DNA from: Massilia sp. Root335
Lineage (GTDB): Bacteria; Pseudomonadota; Gammaproteobacteria; Burkholderiales; Burkholderiaceae_D
DNA length: 59,539 bases
Reading direction: 5' to 3'
Assembly (NCBI RefSeq): GCF_001425685.1
Contig: NZ_LMCY01000037.1
Span: forward strand, 137,909-197,447
The notes below the pieces were generated by a model. The model saw only the letters and a program-made list of their open reading frames with translations. It made no database searches and was not told where the DNA came from. Shown one piece after another: positions 10,242 through 18,438 of the stretch; within the stretch, counting starts at the first letter, position 1, and each line of letters starts with the position of its first letter. The translations under genes and the position numbers were made by a program.

Positions 10242-10613
10242 TCAGCCCGAGACGAGCGCCAGCAACGCCGCCCGGTCGGCCGCCTGCTGGCGCTGGGCCG
10301 TCACGCGGTCCCACAGCAGGAACATCCCGTAGGCCCATTGCGCCACCAGTTCCGCCTCACCGGACGGACGCGCCGGCGCGCCGTGCACCAGCCGCTCGAT
10401 TTCCGCGCGCGCGAGCGCCGTCACCTGGTCGTAGTTCCAGGCGCCTTTCGGCAGCATCTTCTGGCGCGCGCGGTAGCGGCGGGCCCGCTCCGCGTCGCTG
10501 AGCTTGTCGTCTTTCGGCGGACGGCCGCGCTTTTTCGCCTGCGCCGCGTCGAGCGGCAATTCGATCGTGCTGAGGTCTTCCGGTTGCTTCATGGTGCGGT
10601 CGGGAGTGGTCAT
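10242..10613 (-). CDS. Small hypothetical protein with KKRGRPPK basic motif
   Basis: From the ATG complement at 10611-10613 the product is 123 residues. The N-terminal part has an AT-hook-like basic stretch (KKRGRPPKDDK, residues 27-37), then a charged helical region (SDAERARRYRARQK) and a predicted helical C-terminus. This arrangement is found in small hypothetical proteins of Burkholderiales and may bind nucleic acid, but no function is established. It is divergent from the patatin gene. A longer start at 10658 is possible but would translate through the intergenic repeat. Confidence 0.6.
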   Translation of the reverse strand: MTTPDRTMKQPEDLSTIELPLDAAQAKKRGRPPKDDKLSDAERARRYRARQKMLPKGAWNYDQVTALARAEIERLVHGAPARPSGEAELVAQWAYGMFLLWDRVTAQRQQAADRAALLALVSG

Positions 10614-10650
10614 GCCCCTATTATTCGTGACGCATTTCAATAAAGCAATA

Positions 10651-10680
10651 GACAGCAACCGATAGCAACCGATAGCAAAT
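10651..10680. repeat. Three 10-bp tandem repeats (GATAGCAACC-type)
   Basis: GACAGCAACC, GATAGCAACC and GATAGCAAAT follow each other without a gap in the divergent region between the KKRGRPPK protein gene and the patatin gene. One unit per helical turn would suit cooperative binding of a regulator, but that is speculative. Confidence 0.5.
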
Positions 10681-10827
10681 GCGGGATCGTTGCCGCCCCA
10701 GCCGGGAACCCGCCGCGCCGCCTCCTGCCTAACGGTGCGGGAGGAATGCGGGGCCGCGCCGACATGACGTCCGGGCGGCCGGATGCCGGTATGTCGGTTG
10801 CCAATGTGCGGCCGTCAAGGAGGTCAT

Positions 10828-12765
10828 ATGGCAACGAATCACATCGCAATCGCCTGCCAGGGCGGCGGCAGCCACGCCGCCTACACGGGCGGCGTCCTGC
10901 CCGTCCTGCTCGAACAATTCGACAACCTGCCGGCGGCGCATGCCGACGCCGGGGACGGGCCCGAGCGCACGGCGCTGGTCGCCATCAGCGGCACGTCGGG
11001 CGGCGCGATCAGCGCGCTGCTCGGCTGGTACGGCTTCATCACGGGCGGCGCAACGGACGCCGGGCGCCGGCTGGACGCCTTTTGGCAGGGCAATTCCGCG
11101 CTCGGCGTCGCGGAAGCGCCGGTCAACCGGTTCTGCCGCGGCCTGGCCGATATGGCCGCCATGGGCGGCTGGGACATCAAGTCGAGTCCCTACGTGCTGC
11201 CGCTGGCCGGACTGGAACTGCTGAACGCGACGGCCTGGCCGGCGCTCGCGCGCATGCTCGGCCCGGACAATCCGTGGATGCGCCCCGATTTCTTTTCGCT
11301 GCCCGCGCTGCTGCAACCCGGCGTGGACTGGCCGCTCGTCGCCTTGCTGGGCGAGTTCGCCAGCATTCCCGTCGAGGCGGAGCGCTGGCTGCGCAGCGAC
11401 CTGGAAGCGGCCGTGTTCCCGGCCGGCGCGCCCTGCCAGGAGCGCTACCGCGCCGACCGCGGCGCGGTCGAAAGGCGGATCGCGGACAAGCTGGGCGCCG
11501 CCGACCGCCTGCGCGCGCGCATGGACCGGATCGGCGTCGGCGAGGGCAGCCTGCTGCACGCCGCGCTCACGGACTGGCATCCGCCGGCCGTCCGCTTCGA
11601 CGCGGAGGCGCTGGGCGAACTGGCCACCGCCGTGCGGCGCGCGCTGCGGCCGATCCCGCGCCTGCTGCTGGGCGCCGTGGAGCTGCACGAGGGCGAGTTC
11701 GTCGCCTTTAGTTCAGAGCGGGCGCCGGGCGACGGCGGGATTTCGATCGATGCCGTGCTCGCGTCCGCCGCCGTGCCCTGGCTGTTCCGCGCCCACGAGA
11801 TGGCGGGGACCGACGACCTGACCCTGGCGCAGCGGCCGCTGACGTTGTGGGACGGCCTGTTTTCGCAGAACCCGCCGATCCGCAACTTCCTGTCGGGCGT
11901 GACGGACGACGCGCGCAAACCGGACGAGATCTGGGTCGTGCAGATCAATCCGACCCAGGCGAAGGCCGAGGCGGACGGGCCGCACGCGCTGCCCCGCATC
12001 GCATTCTCCCGCGGCGAGATCTGGGACCTGCGCAATGCGCTGGCCGGCAACCTCGCGCTGAACCAGGAGCTCGGCTTCGTGGACGCCATCAACCGGCGCA
12101 TGGAGGCCGCGCGCGGCGAGGACGAGGCGCCGGCCAGCGCGGCCGCGCAGCGCCGCGACAAGCTCGTGCAGGTCGACCGCATCGTCATGGACGGCACGGC
12201 CGTCGGGGCGGCGGCCGGCGTGCCGCTCGGGGCGAATTCGAAGCTGGACCGCGACCCTGGCCTGCGCGCCGCGCTGTGGGACCATGGCGCGCTGCAGGCG
12301 CGCCGCTACCTGGCGCTGCGGGGCCACGTGGACAGGCTGTTCGCCGGCCTGGACGGCACGCTGGCCGGCGCCTGCGCGTGCGCGGCGGGCCTGCCGCCCG
12401 ACGGCGCTGGCGGCGGCTCCACCGGGACGGTCCGGCCGGACGGCGCGGCGCGCCTCGGCGAACTCGTCGTCTCCGGCGCCACCGTGCACGGCATCGCGCC
12501 GGATGTCCCGGACCTGCCGCAGGCGCTGGTGGAATGGCGCTCGGCCCACACGCGCATCAACGGCCGGCCCGTGCGCATCGAAGGCCGGTCCGAGCTCGCG
12601 GCCGGGGCCGGTGCGGGCACGGACTGGCGGCTGAAGGACGTGCGGATCACGGCCGTCGTGCCGACGGCGCCGGCGCAACCCGCGCCGACGCCGGCGCGCG
12701 TGAAGGCGCGGCGGCAGGCCGGGCAGGGCGTGCCCGCGCGGCCGCAGCCGGACGTGCGCCACTGA
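10828..12765 (+). CDS. Patatin-like phospholipase
   Basis: The start at 10828 has a strong AAGGAGG site 4 nt upstream and gives 645 residues. The patatin Ser-Asp dyad is clear: oxyanion loop GGGSHAAYTGG at 12-22, nucleophile elbow GTSGG with Ser57, and catalytic Asp342 in LWDGLF. The C-terminal third (about 470-645) has no recognised domain and ends in a Pro/Ala/Arg-rich tail. There is no N-terminal signal peptide, so it is probably cytosolic or exported by another route. Patatins hydrolyse acyl chains from phospholipids. The protein is long compared with the typical 300-400 residues, as in DUF3336/PNPLA variants of Burkholderiales. Confidence 0.88.
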   Translation: MATNHIAIACQGGGSHAAYTGGVLPVLLEQFDNLPAAHADAGDGPERTALVAISGTSGGAISALLGWYGFITGGATDAGRRLDAFWQGNSALGVAEAPVNRFCRGLADMAAMGGWDIKSSPYVLPLAGLELLNATAWPALARMLGPDNPWMRPDFFSLPALLQPGVDWPLVALLGEFASIPVEAERWLRSDLEAAVFPAGAPCQERYRADRGAVERRIADKLGAADRLRARMDRIGVGEGSLLHAALTDWHPPAVRFDAEALGELATAVRRALRPIPRLLLGAVELHEGEFVAFSSERAPGDGGISIDAVLASAAVPWLFRAHEMAGTDDLTLAQRPLTLWDGLFSQNPPIRNFLSGVTDDARKPDEIWVVQINPTQAKAEADGPHALPRIAFSRGEIWDLRNALAGNLALNQELGFVDAINRRMEAARGEDEAPASAAAQRRDKLVQVDRIVMDGTAVGAAAGVPLGANSKLDRDPGLRAALWDHGALQARRYLALRGHVDRLFAGLDGTLAGACACAAGLPPDGAGGGSTGTVRPDGAARLGELVVSGATVHGIAPDVPDLPQALVEWRSAHTRINGRPVRIEGRSELAAGAGAGTDWRLKDVRITAVVPTAPAQPAPTPARVKARRQAGQGVPARPQPDVRH

Positions 12766-12849
12766 GTCCCGCCCGTAGGCATCCCGCGACGACACGGTTA
12801 GAATGACAAGCTTATATCTTCGCCAATTCTTGCTGGGGAGTCCGGGATC

Positions 12850-14646
12850 GTGGCATTACCATTCAAAAGGACGGCGGCGGCCGTGGTTGCGGCCTGCGCG
12901 CTCGTGGGCGGCACATGCGCGGCGGACGATGCCGGGCCGCAGAGTATCGTCGTCACGGGCCAGCGCGGCACGTCGCCGTGGATACGGGCCGAGAGCGCGC
13001 ACGTGGTCGTCCTGTCGGACGCGCCGCGCGAGGACGTCGGCCGGCTCGTCGAGCATCTGGAGCGCCTCGACGGCCTGCTGCGCGTCTACACGGACGACTA
13101 CCGCGCGGCGGGCCCCGGCGCGGAACCCAAGCTGAACCTCGTCTACCTGAACGACGTGCGGGACCTGGATCGCGTGGCGGCGGGCCGGCCGGCGGACGGC
13201 ATCGCACTGTTCCGCGATTGCGCGGACGGTGCGCAGGGCTTCCTCGTGCGGACGGCGCCGCTGGCTGCGATCGCGGACGACCGGCTCGCCAAGGCGCCGC
13301 TGGACGAAGGGCTCTCGTACGTCTCGGAAGCGTACGCCCGTCACTTCCTGTACCGTCACACGGACGTGCGCGGCCCGTCGGCCTGGGTCGAGGGCTTCGC
13401 CAACTATTTTGCCGGCGTGCGTTTCGGCGCGAAGCAGATGGTGATCGGCCGGACGCCGCCCGGCGTGGGCCGCTACTTTGCCTTCCTCGACCAGGGCCAT
13501 CGCTACAACCTCGACTACGACGACGTGCTGGGGCCGAACCCGCTGGGAGATCTCGGCGGCGCGCGGGCCGTGGCCGCGAGCGTGGAATTCGAGGCGCGGT
13601 CTTGGATCCTCGCGCACTACATCCTCGGCTCCAGCGCGCGCCGCCAGCGGCTCGGGACGTTCCTGAACGCCGTGTACAAGGGCGGCAATCCGGCCGCCGC
13701 GCTGCACGATGCGTTCGGGCTCAAGGTGGACGACGCGTCGTCCACGCTGTGGCGCTACCGGCTGCAGGCGGCCGAGGTGCTGCGCGTCGACCTGCCGCCG
13801 GGCGCGCCGCCGGAACCCGTGTTCTCGACCATGTCCGCGACGTCCGGCAGTTTCCTGCTGGCCGACGCCGCGCTCAAGGCCTGTCCCGCGCGGGCGCAGG
13901 GGGAAGCGCTGTTGCGCACGCTGACGGCGGATGCGGGCGCCGTGCCGAACGTCGACGCCGGACAGCTGGCGCTGAGCCGCGCCCGCGTCGACTGGGGCGA
14001 TCCCGCCGCCGCGCTGCCGTGGCTGCAAGGCGCCGCGCGCCGCGCGGATGCCGGCGCCGACGTGCTCCTGTTGCTGGGCCGGGCCAACCTGAAACTGGCC
14101 GCCCGCGCGGCCCCCGGCGCGCGCGGGCCCTACCTCGACGCCGCCCGCGCCAGCCTCGCGCGGGCGCGCGAGCGCGACCCCGGTGCCGGCGCCGTCGCGC
14201 TGGCGCAGCTGGACCTGTCGCTGCTGGCGGACGGCGCGCCCAGCCGCGCGGCGCTGGACGGCGTCATTGCCGCCTGGCGCACGACGCGCGATTCGGGGCC
14301 GCTGGCGCGCGCGGCCGTGCTGGCGTACTGCTATCTCGTCGACGCGCCCCGGGCCGAGCACATCCTCCACATGCTCGTGACTGATCGGCGCGACCCGGCC
14401 ACGGCAGCGTGGGCCGCGCAATTCCAGCGCCGCCTGGATGCCGGCCTGACCCTCGCCGCCATCGCCGCCGACATGCGGCTGGCGCAGGAAGGCGGCGGCA
14501 GCAGCGAATGGACCCTCGACCAGATCAGCATGATGCAGGACGTCGAATACAATGCCGGTCTGGAAGACGCCCAGGGCATCATCAACCAGCTGACGCAGAA
14601 CCCGGATCCGGCGAAGGCGTTGACGAATGCGCCCGTGCGCAGATAG
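12850..14646 (+). CDS. Secreted TPR-containing protein with eroded metallopeptidase-like domain
   Basis: A GTG start at 12850 follows a GGGGAG ribosome site; the product is 598 residues with a Sec signal peptide (residues 1-25). The N-terminal half resembles MA/DUF1570-type peptidase-like proteins, with a SAWVEGFANYF segment that in relatives follows an HEYAHHF zinc motif. At the equivalent place this protein reads SEAYARHFLYRH, so the HExxH ligands appear lost. The C-terminal half (about 360-560) is Ala/Leu-rich with TPR-like helices. It is probably a periplasmic non-catalytic scaffold. The function is unknown and the peptidase relationship is inferred from motif position only. Confidence 0.72.
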   Translation: MALPFKRTAAAVVAACALVGGTCAADDAGPQSIVVTGQRGTSPWIRAESAHVVVLSDAPREDVGRLVEHLERLDGLLRVYTDDYRAAGPGAEPKLNLVYLNDVRDLDRVAAGRPADGIALFRDCADGAQGFLVRTAPLAAIADDRLAKAPLDEGLSYVSEAYARHFLYRHTDVRGPSAWVEGFANYFAGVRFGAKQMVIGRTPPGVGRYFAFLDQGHRYNLDYDDVLGPNPLGDLGGARAVAASVEFEARSWILAHYILGSSARRQRLGTFLNAVYKGGNPAAALHDAFGLKVDDASSTLWRYRLQAAEVLRVDLPPGAPPEPVFSTMSATSGSFLLADAALKACPARAQGEALLRTLTADAGAVPNVDAGQLALSRARVDWGDPAAALPWLQGAARRADAGADVLLLLGRANLKLAARAAPGARGPYLDAARASLARARERDPGAGAVALAQLDLSLLADGAPSRAALDGVIAAWRTTRDSGPLARAAVLAYCYLVDAPRAEHILHMLVTDRRDPATAAWAAQFQRRLDAGLTLAAIAADMRLAQEGGGSSEWTLDQISMMQDVEYNAGLEDAQGIINQLTQNPDPAKALTNAPVRR

Positions 14647-14831
14647 TTGGAACTTTAGCGGGTCGGCACGGGAATACTGAACTGGAGCGAAGCTGGCCGG
14701 CGCCCGTCGCGCGGCTCCGGACCTGTCTTGACATGCGATCAAGACGATGAGTGTTTGGAGCCGGCGTCATCCGCGCGCCCGCCGCCGCGTTACGTTCATG
14801 CACCCGGCATCTATCACAACCTGACTAACCG

Positions 14832-17270
14832 ATGACTCATACCACGTTCGCCGCCCGAGACGGGCTGGCGCTGAAGGTCTTGCCCGCATTACTCCTGAGC
14901 TGTCTCGCCGCGCAACCGCTGCGTGCCCAGACCACGGCCCCCGAACCCGTTCGCGACAAACCGCCCGCCAGGTCGGCCTCGGCCGCGGCCCCGGCCAAGG
15001 CCGCGCCGGCCGGCGACGGTCAGGCTGCGCCTGGCGTCACGAGCGGCACGCAGCCCCCGGGCGCCGGCGCCGACGACGGTGTCGCCACCGTCGAAGTGGT
15101 GGCCGCGCGCCCGGCCAACAAGATCGACCGCGACGTCTACGACCTCAAGAACGACATCAGCGTCAGCAATGCGTCCGCGGCCGATATCCTGAACAACGTT
15201 CCGTCCGTTACGGTCGACCAGGACGGCAACGTGGCCCTGCGCGGCAACCAGAACGTGCAGATCATGGTCAACGGCAAGCGCGATGCGCAGTTCCAGGGCC
15301 AGAACCGGGGCGACGCGCTGAATGCGTTCCCGGCCGAGGCCATCGAATCCGTCGAGGTCATCAACGTGCCGGGCGCCGAGTTCGGCAACGAGGGCGGCAA
15401 CGGGCCGATCATCAACCTGGTCCTCAAGCGCAACCGCAAGGCGGGTTCGCGCGCCAACCTGAGCGCCAACAAGGGCACCCAGGGCCGGGGCAACGCGTTC
15501 CTGAATGGCGAGCACGCGGAAGGTCCATATTCGATCAGCGGCAACGTCGGCGTGGCCGAGCGGGTGCGCAACGTCCACAGCGAATCGCAGCGCCAGGACC
15601 TCGATCCGGCCACGGGCGCCGTCACCGATGGCCAGAACACGGTGACCAACCGGCAGATCAAGTCGAAGTCGCTGAACATGTCGTCCACGTTCACGTACAA
15701 CGTCGGCGAACGGGACCAGCTCGGGGCGACCGCCAGCTACTCGAAGATCCGGAGCGAGAGCGACGGCGCCGGCACGACGCAGCGCTATGCCGGCGATATG
15801 GACCCGCTGGCCGATTTCACGAACCGTTCGCAAAGCCGCTCGCCGGCCGAGAACTTCGGCATCGGCGCGTCGTACGATCACAAGAGCGGCCAGCCGGGCG
15901 AAGACCTCAAGTTCGACCTGCGCTACACGGGCCAGAACAACGATTCCGATTCGTCCGTGTTCTACGACTACCGGTTGCGTCCCACGCCGTTCGTCGCGAA
16001 CAGCCTGCGCTCGTCCGACCGGCGCAACCGCATCCTCGACATCTCCGTCGACTACGAGCGCAACGTCTGGGATACGTGGCACCTGAAGGCCGGCGCCAAG
16101 GTCGCGGACAGCAGGAACAGCAACCCGGCGGACTACCTCGCCCAGGACCCCGTGACGGGCGAGTACGTGCCGGTGGCGAGCCGCACCAGCGATTTCGAAT
16201 CGAACGACCGCAATGCTGCCGTCTACGGCATCCTGGGCACGACGCTGTTCAAGAACCTCAGCCTCCAGGGCGGCCTGCGCGGCGAATACACGGAACTCGA
16301 CGTGCGCCAGCCGCTGCTGAACGAGGAGGACAAGTATTACTACATGAACTGGCTGCCGAGTTTCTACGTCACGCGCGACATCGGCGAAAACGGCTCGCTG
16401 CAGCTGCGCGCGTCGCGGCGCATCGCGCGGCCGAACGAGCGCGACCTGAATCCGAACCTCGTCTACCTGAGCGATTTCTATGCGCGCCAGGGCAATCCGC
16501 AACTGCAGCCGGTGAACAACGACAATTTCGAGCTGGCCTACCGCGACCGCATTGCCGGGGTCGACAGCAGCTTCGTGCTGTTCAAGCGACGCGAATCGCC
16601 CGTGATCGGCAACCGCAGCTATACATTGGCGTCCGATCCGAACGTGATCGTCACGTCGCCCATCAACTTCGGCGCGAACGATTCCGTCGGCATCGAGTTG
16701 AACTTCAACGTGCGCCAGCTGTTCCTGCGCGGCCTGTCGGCCAATCTGGGGGCGACGCTCGCCGACGAGAAGCGCCAGCGCATCTCGAACTTCGCCGCCG
16801 CCATGACGGGCGTCGAACAATCGAATCACCGGGAAAACATCAAGCTGCGGCTGGCGTACCAAGCCGGCATGGAATCGCTGCAGCTGAGCGTGAACCGCAA
16901 TGGCGCGAGCCTGAACGGGCAGGGCACCAACAGCGCCTTCACGATGACGAATTTCACGTGGCGGCACAACATCAGCCAGCGCCTGTCGCTGAACCTGAAC
17001 GTGAACAACGTGTTCCACACCGGGAATATGGAAAGCGACGTCGAGAACGAGGTGCTGCGCCTGCATACGCTCAACGTGAGCCAGCCGCGCATCGTCCAGA
17101 TCGGCCTGCGCTACCAGTGGGGCGGCGTGCCGGGCGACGAGCGCATCCGCAATGGCGGCCGCGGCATGTTCCGCGGCGGCCCGGGCGGACGGGGCAATGG
17201 CGGCTTCGGGAACGGCGGATTCGGTGGCGGTGGCGGTGGTGGCGGCGGAGGCGGCGGCGGGGGAACCTGA
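14832..17270 (+). CDS. TonB-dependent outer-membrane receptor with poly-glycine tail
   Basis: The 812-residue protein has a signal peptide (about 1-33) and a Pro/Ala-rich spacer (34-85). A plug-type domain follows (about 90-220, with SAADILNNVPSVTVDQDG and ALRGNQNVQIMVNG), then a long beta-barrel like the OMP_b-brl_3 receptors. Barrel strands end near residue 770 with VQIGLRYQWGG. Instead of stopping at an aromatic residue the protein continues about 40 residues into an almost pure Gly/Arg/Asn/Phe tail ending in a long Gly run. The substrate is unknown; it has no CAZyme neighbours. It converges on the SGNH-hydrolase gene with an 8-bp gap. Confidence 0.88.
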   Translation: MTHTTFAARDGLALKVLPALLLSCLAAQPLRAQTTAPEPVRDKPPARSASAAAPAKAAPAGDGQAAPGVTSGTQPPGAGADDGVATVEVVAARPANKIDRDVYDLKNDISVSNASAADILNNVPSVTVDQDGNVALRGNQNVQIMVNGKRDAQFQGQNRGDALNAFPAEAIESVEVINVPGAEFGNEGGNGPIINLVLKRNRKAGSRANLSANKGTQGRGNAFLNGEHAEGPYSISGNVGVAERVRNVHSESQRQDLDPATGAVTDGQNTVTNRQIKSKSLNMSSTFTYNVGERDQLGATASYSKIRSESDGAGTTQRYAGDMDPLADFTNRSQSRSPAENFGIGASYDHKSGQPGEDLKFDLRYTGQNNDSDSSVFYDYRLRPTPFVANSLRSSDRRNRILDISVDYERNVWDTWHLKAGAKVADSRNSNPADYLAQDPVTGEYVPVASRTSDFESNDRNAAVYGILGTTLFKNLSLQGGLRGEYTELDVRQPLLNEEDKYYYMNWLPSFYVTRDIGENGSLQLRASRRIARPNERDLNPNLVYLSDFYARQGNPQLQPVNNDNFELAYRDRIAGVDSSFVLFKRRESPVIGNRSYTLASDPNVIVTSPINFGANDSVGIELNFNVRQLFLRGLSANLGATLADEKRQRISNFAAAMTGVEQSNHRENIKLRLAYQAGMESLQLSVNRNGASLNGQGTNSAFTMTNFTWRHNISQRLSLNLNVNNVFHTGNMESDVENEVLRLHTLNVSQPRIVQIGLRYQWGGVPGDERIRNGGRGMFRGGPGGRGNGGFGNGGFGGGGGGGGGGGGGGT

Positions 17271-17278
17271 GCCGGCGC

Positions 17279-18115
17279 TCACGGCGACGGGCGCAGCGCG
17301 ATCCCGTGTTCGAACAGGCGTGGCAGCCAGGCCTGTTCGAAGATCCGGCGGAAGCCGAGGTTCGTCGGGTGCAGCTCGTTGGACCAGTAGTCGCGATACG
17401 TGCCGTCGCGCGGAAGGATGCCGCGGCTGTCGATGTAGACGACACCCGGCGTCGTCGCCGCCAGCGGCGCCAGCAGATCGTCGTTCAGCCGGTCGATGAG
17501 GATGCGCGCGATCTCGCCGCGCAGCGCCATGTCGTCCGGCACGCCGTGCCTGTCCAGCGCCGGCTTGAGCCAGGGGCCGGCGTGGATCAGCCCGAATTCG
17601 AATCCCCGGCCGTCCGGCACCGGATAATCGTAGCCGTGCACGAAGATCGGCGCCAGGCCGGGCGCGTCGCGCCCGGCGAAGCGGATGGCCGCGATCAGCC
17701 GGGTCAGCGCCTGGCGCAGCCGGAACAGCATGTCGTCCATTCCGCGGTCGTCGAACCAGCCGTCCGCATCCGTCCCGGGCGGGCGATGGTCGTGCAGCGC
17801 CATGTCGACGTCGACGGCGTCGTTGCCGGCCCCGCTGATGTAGAACTCGGAAAACCCTTCCACGAAGCCAGGGCGCAGGAAGTGCTCCACGGTGTCGGCA
17901 AACTTGCCTTCGCCGACATAATCCTTCAGGCGCGCCCCGTTGTAGCCCACGAGCTGGACGTTGCGATGGTCGTCGGACATGGCGCGGTGATTGATCATCG
18001 TGCCAAGGATATTGTTGTTGACGTACCAGAACCAGGAATCCCCGATGGCGAGCGCGGACGGAAAACCGATGTCGGCGTTGTCCCACCGTTCCTCAGGTTT
18101 ATAGATGTGCGGCAT
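17279..18115 (-). CDS. SGNH/GDSL-like hydrolase
   Basis: The best start is the ATG at 18115, preceded by GGAGG; it gives 278 residues. The N-terminal block I is ALAIGDSWFWY with nucleophile Ser27. Further blocks are ISGAGNDAVD and a C-terminal DYWSNELHPTNLGF that supplies the Asp-x-x-His-like pair. No signal peptide is visible with this start. The family hydrolyses esters of lipids or sugars, but the substrate cannot be assigned. A 7-2-7 palindrome about 110 bp upstream could be its operator. Confidence 0.8.
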   Translation of the reverse strand: MPHIYKPEERWDNADIGFPSALAIGDSWFWYVNNNILGTMINHRAMSDDHRNVQLVGYNGARLKDYVGEGKFADTVEHFLRPGFVEGFSEFYISGAGNDAVDVDMALHDHRPPGTDADGWFDDRGMDDMLFRLRQALTRLIAAIRFAGRDAPGLAPIFVHGYDYPVPDGRGFEFGLIHAGPWLKPALDRHGVPDDMALRGEIARILIDRLNDDLLAPLAATTPGVVYIDSRGILPRDGTYRDYWSNELHPTNLGFRRIFEQAWLPRLFEHGIALRPSP

Positions 18116-18438
18116 CGTAGCCTCCGTAGGCAGTGGGCGAACAGGCAGATTTTTCGCTATTGTGCGCTGATCGACATCATGCCAAAGCATTGACGCCAAA
18201 TAAAGCCTGGTTTGACAACAATTATCCGTGACGAGTCACGGAACACATCGGCGAAGGATGTCGACTTGACGCCGCCATGTGGAATTTGGCCAGGACCAGG
18301 GGAGTGACTTCCATGACAGCGGCGCAGAGTACACGCGCTTGCCTGCCAAGGTCTTGCCGCGCGCGGGCGCGGGAGCGGGGCGCTCGCCACCACGCGCCCG
18401 TCGCACGGCTCCCTGGCTGTTTTCTCAGGCAATGAGCC
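18116..18438. other. Intergenic region between SGNH hydrolase and pectinesterase
   Basis: About 320 bp with no convincing gene. It contains the palindrome at 18226-18241 and a GC-rich stretch (18355-18420). It marks the boundary between chromosomal background genes and the polysaccharide locus. Confidence 0.5.
18226..18241. promoter_or_regulatory. Perfect 7-bp inverted repeat CCGTGAC-GA-GTCACGG
   Basis: Both arms match perfectly around a GA spacer. It lies about 110 bp upstream of the SGNH-hydrolase start on the minus strand and looks like a dimeric repressor operator. No matching regulator can be named. Confidence 0.4.

Noticed and set aside
14889..18086. A 1065-codon minus-strand frame antisense to the TonB receptor and SGNH hydrolase
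   Set aside because: Both recognised genes explain the sequence; the long frame reflects GC3 bias on the opposite strand.
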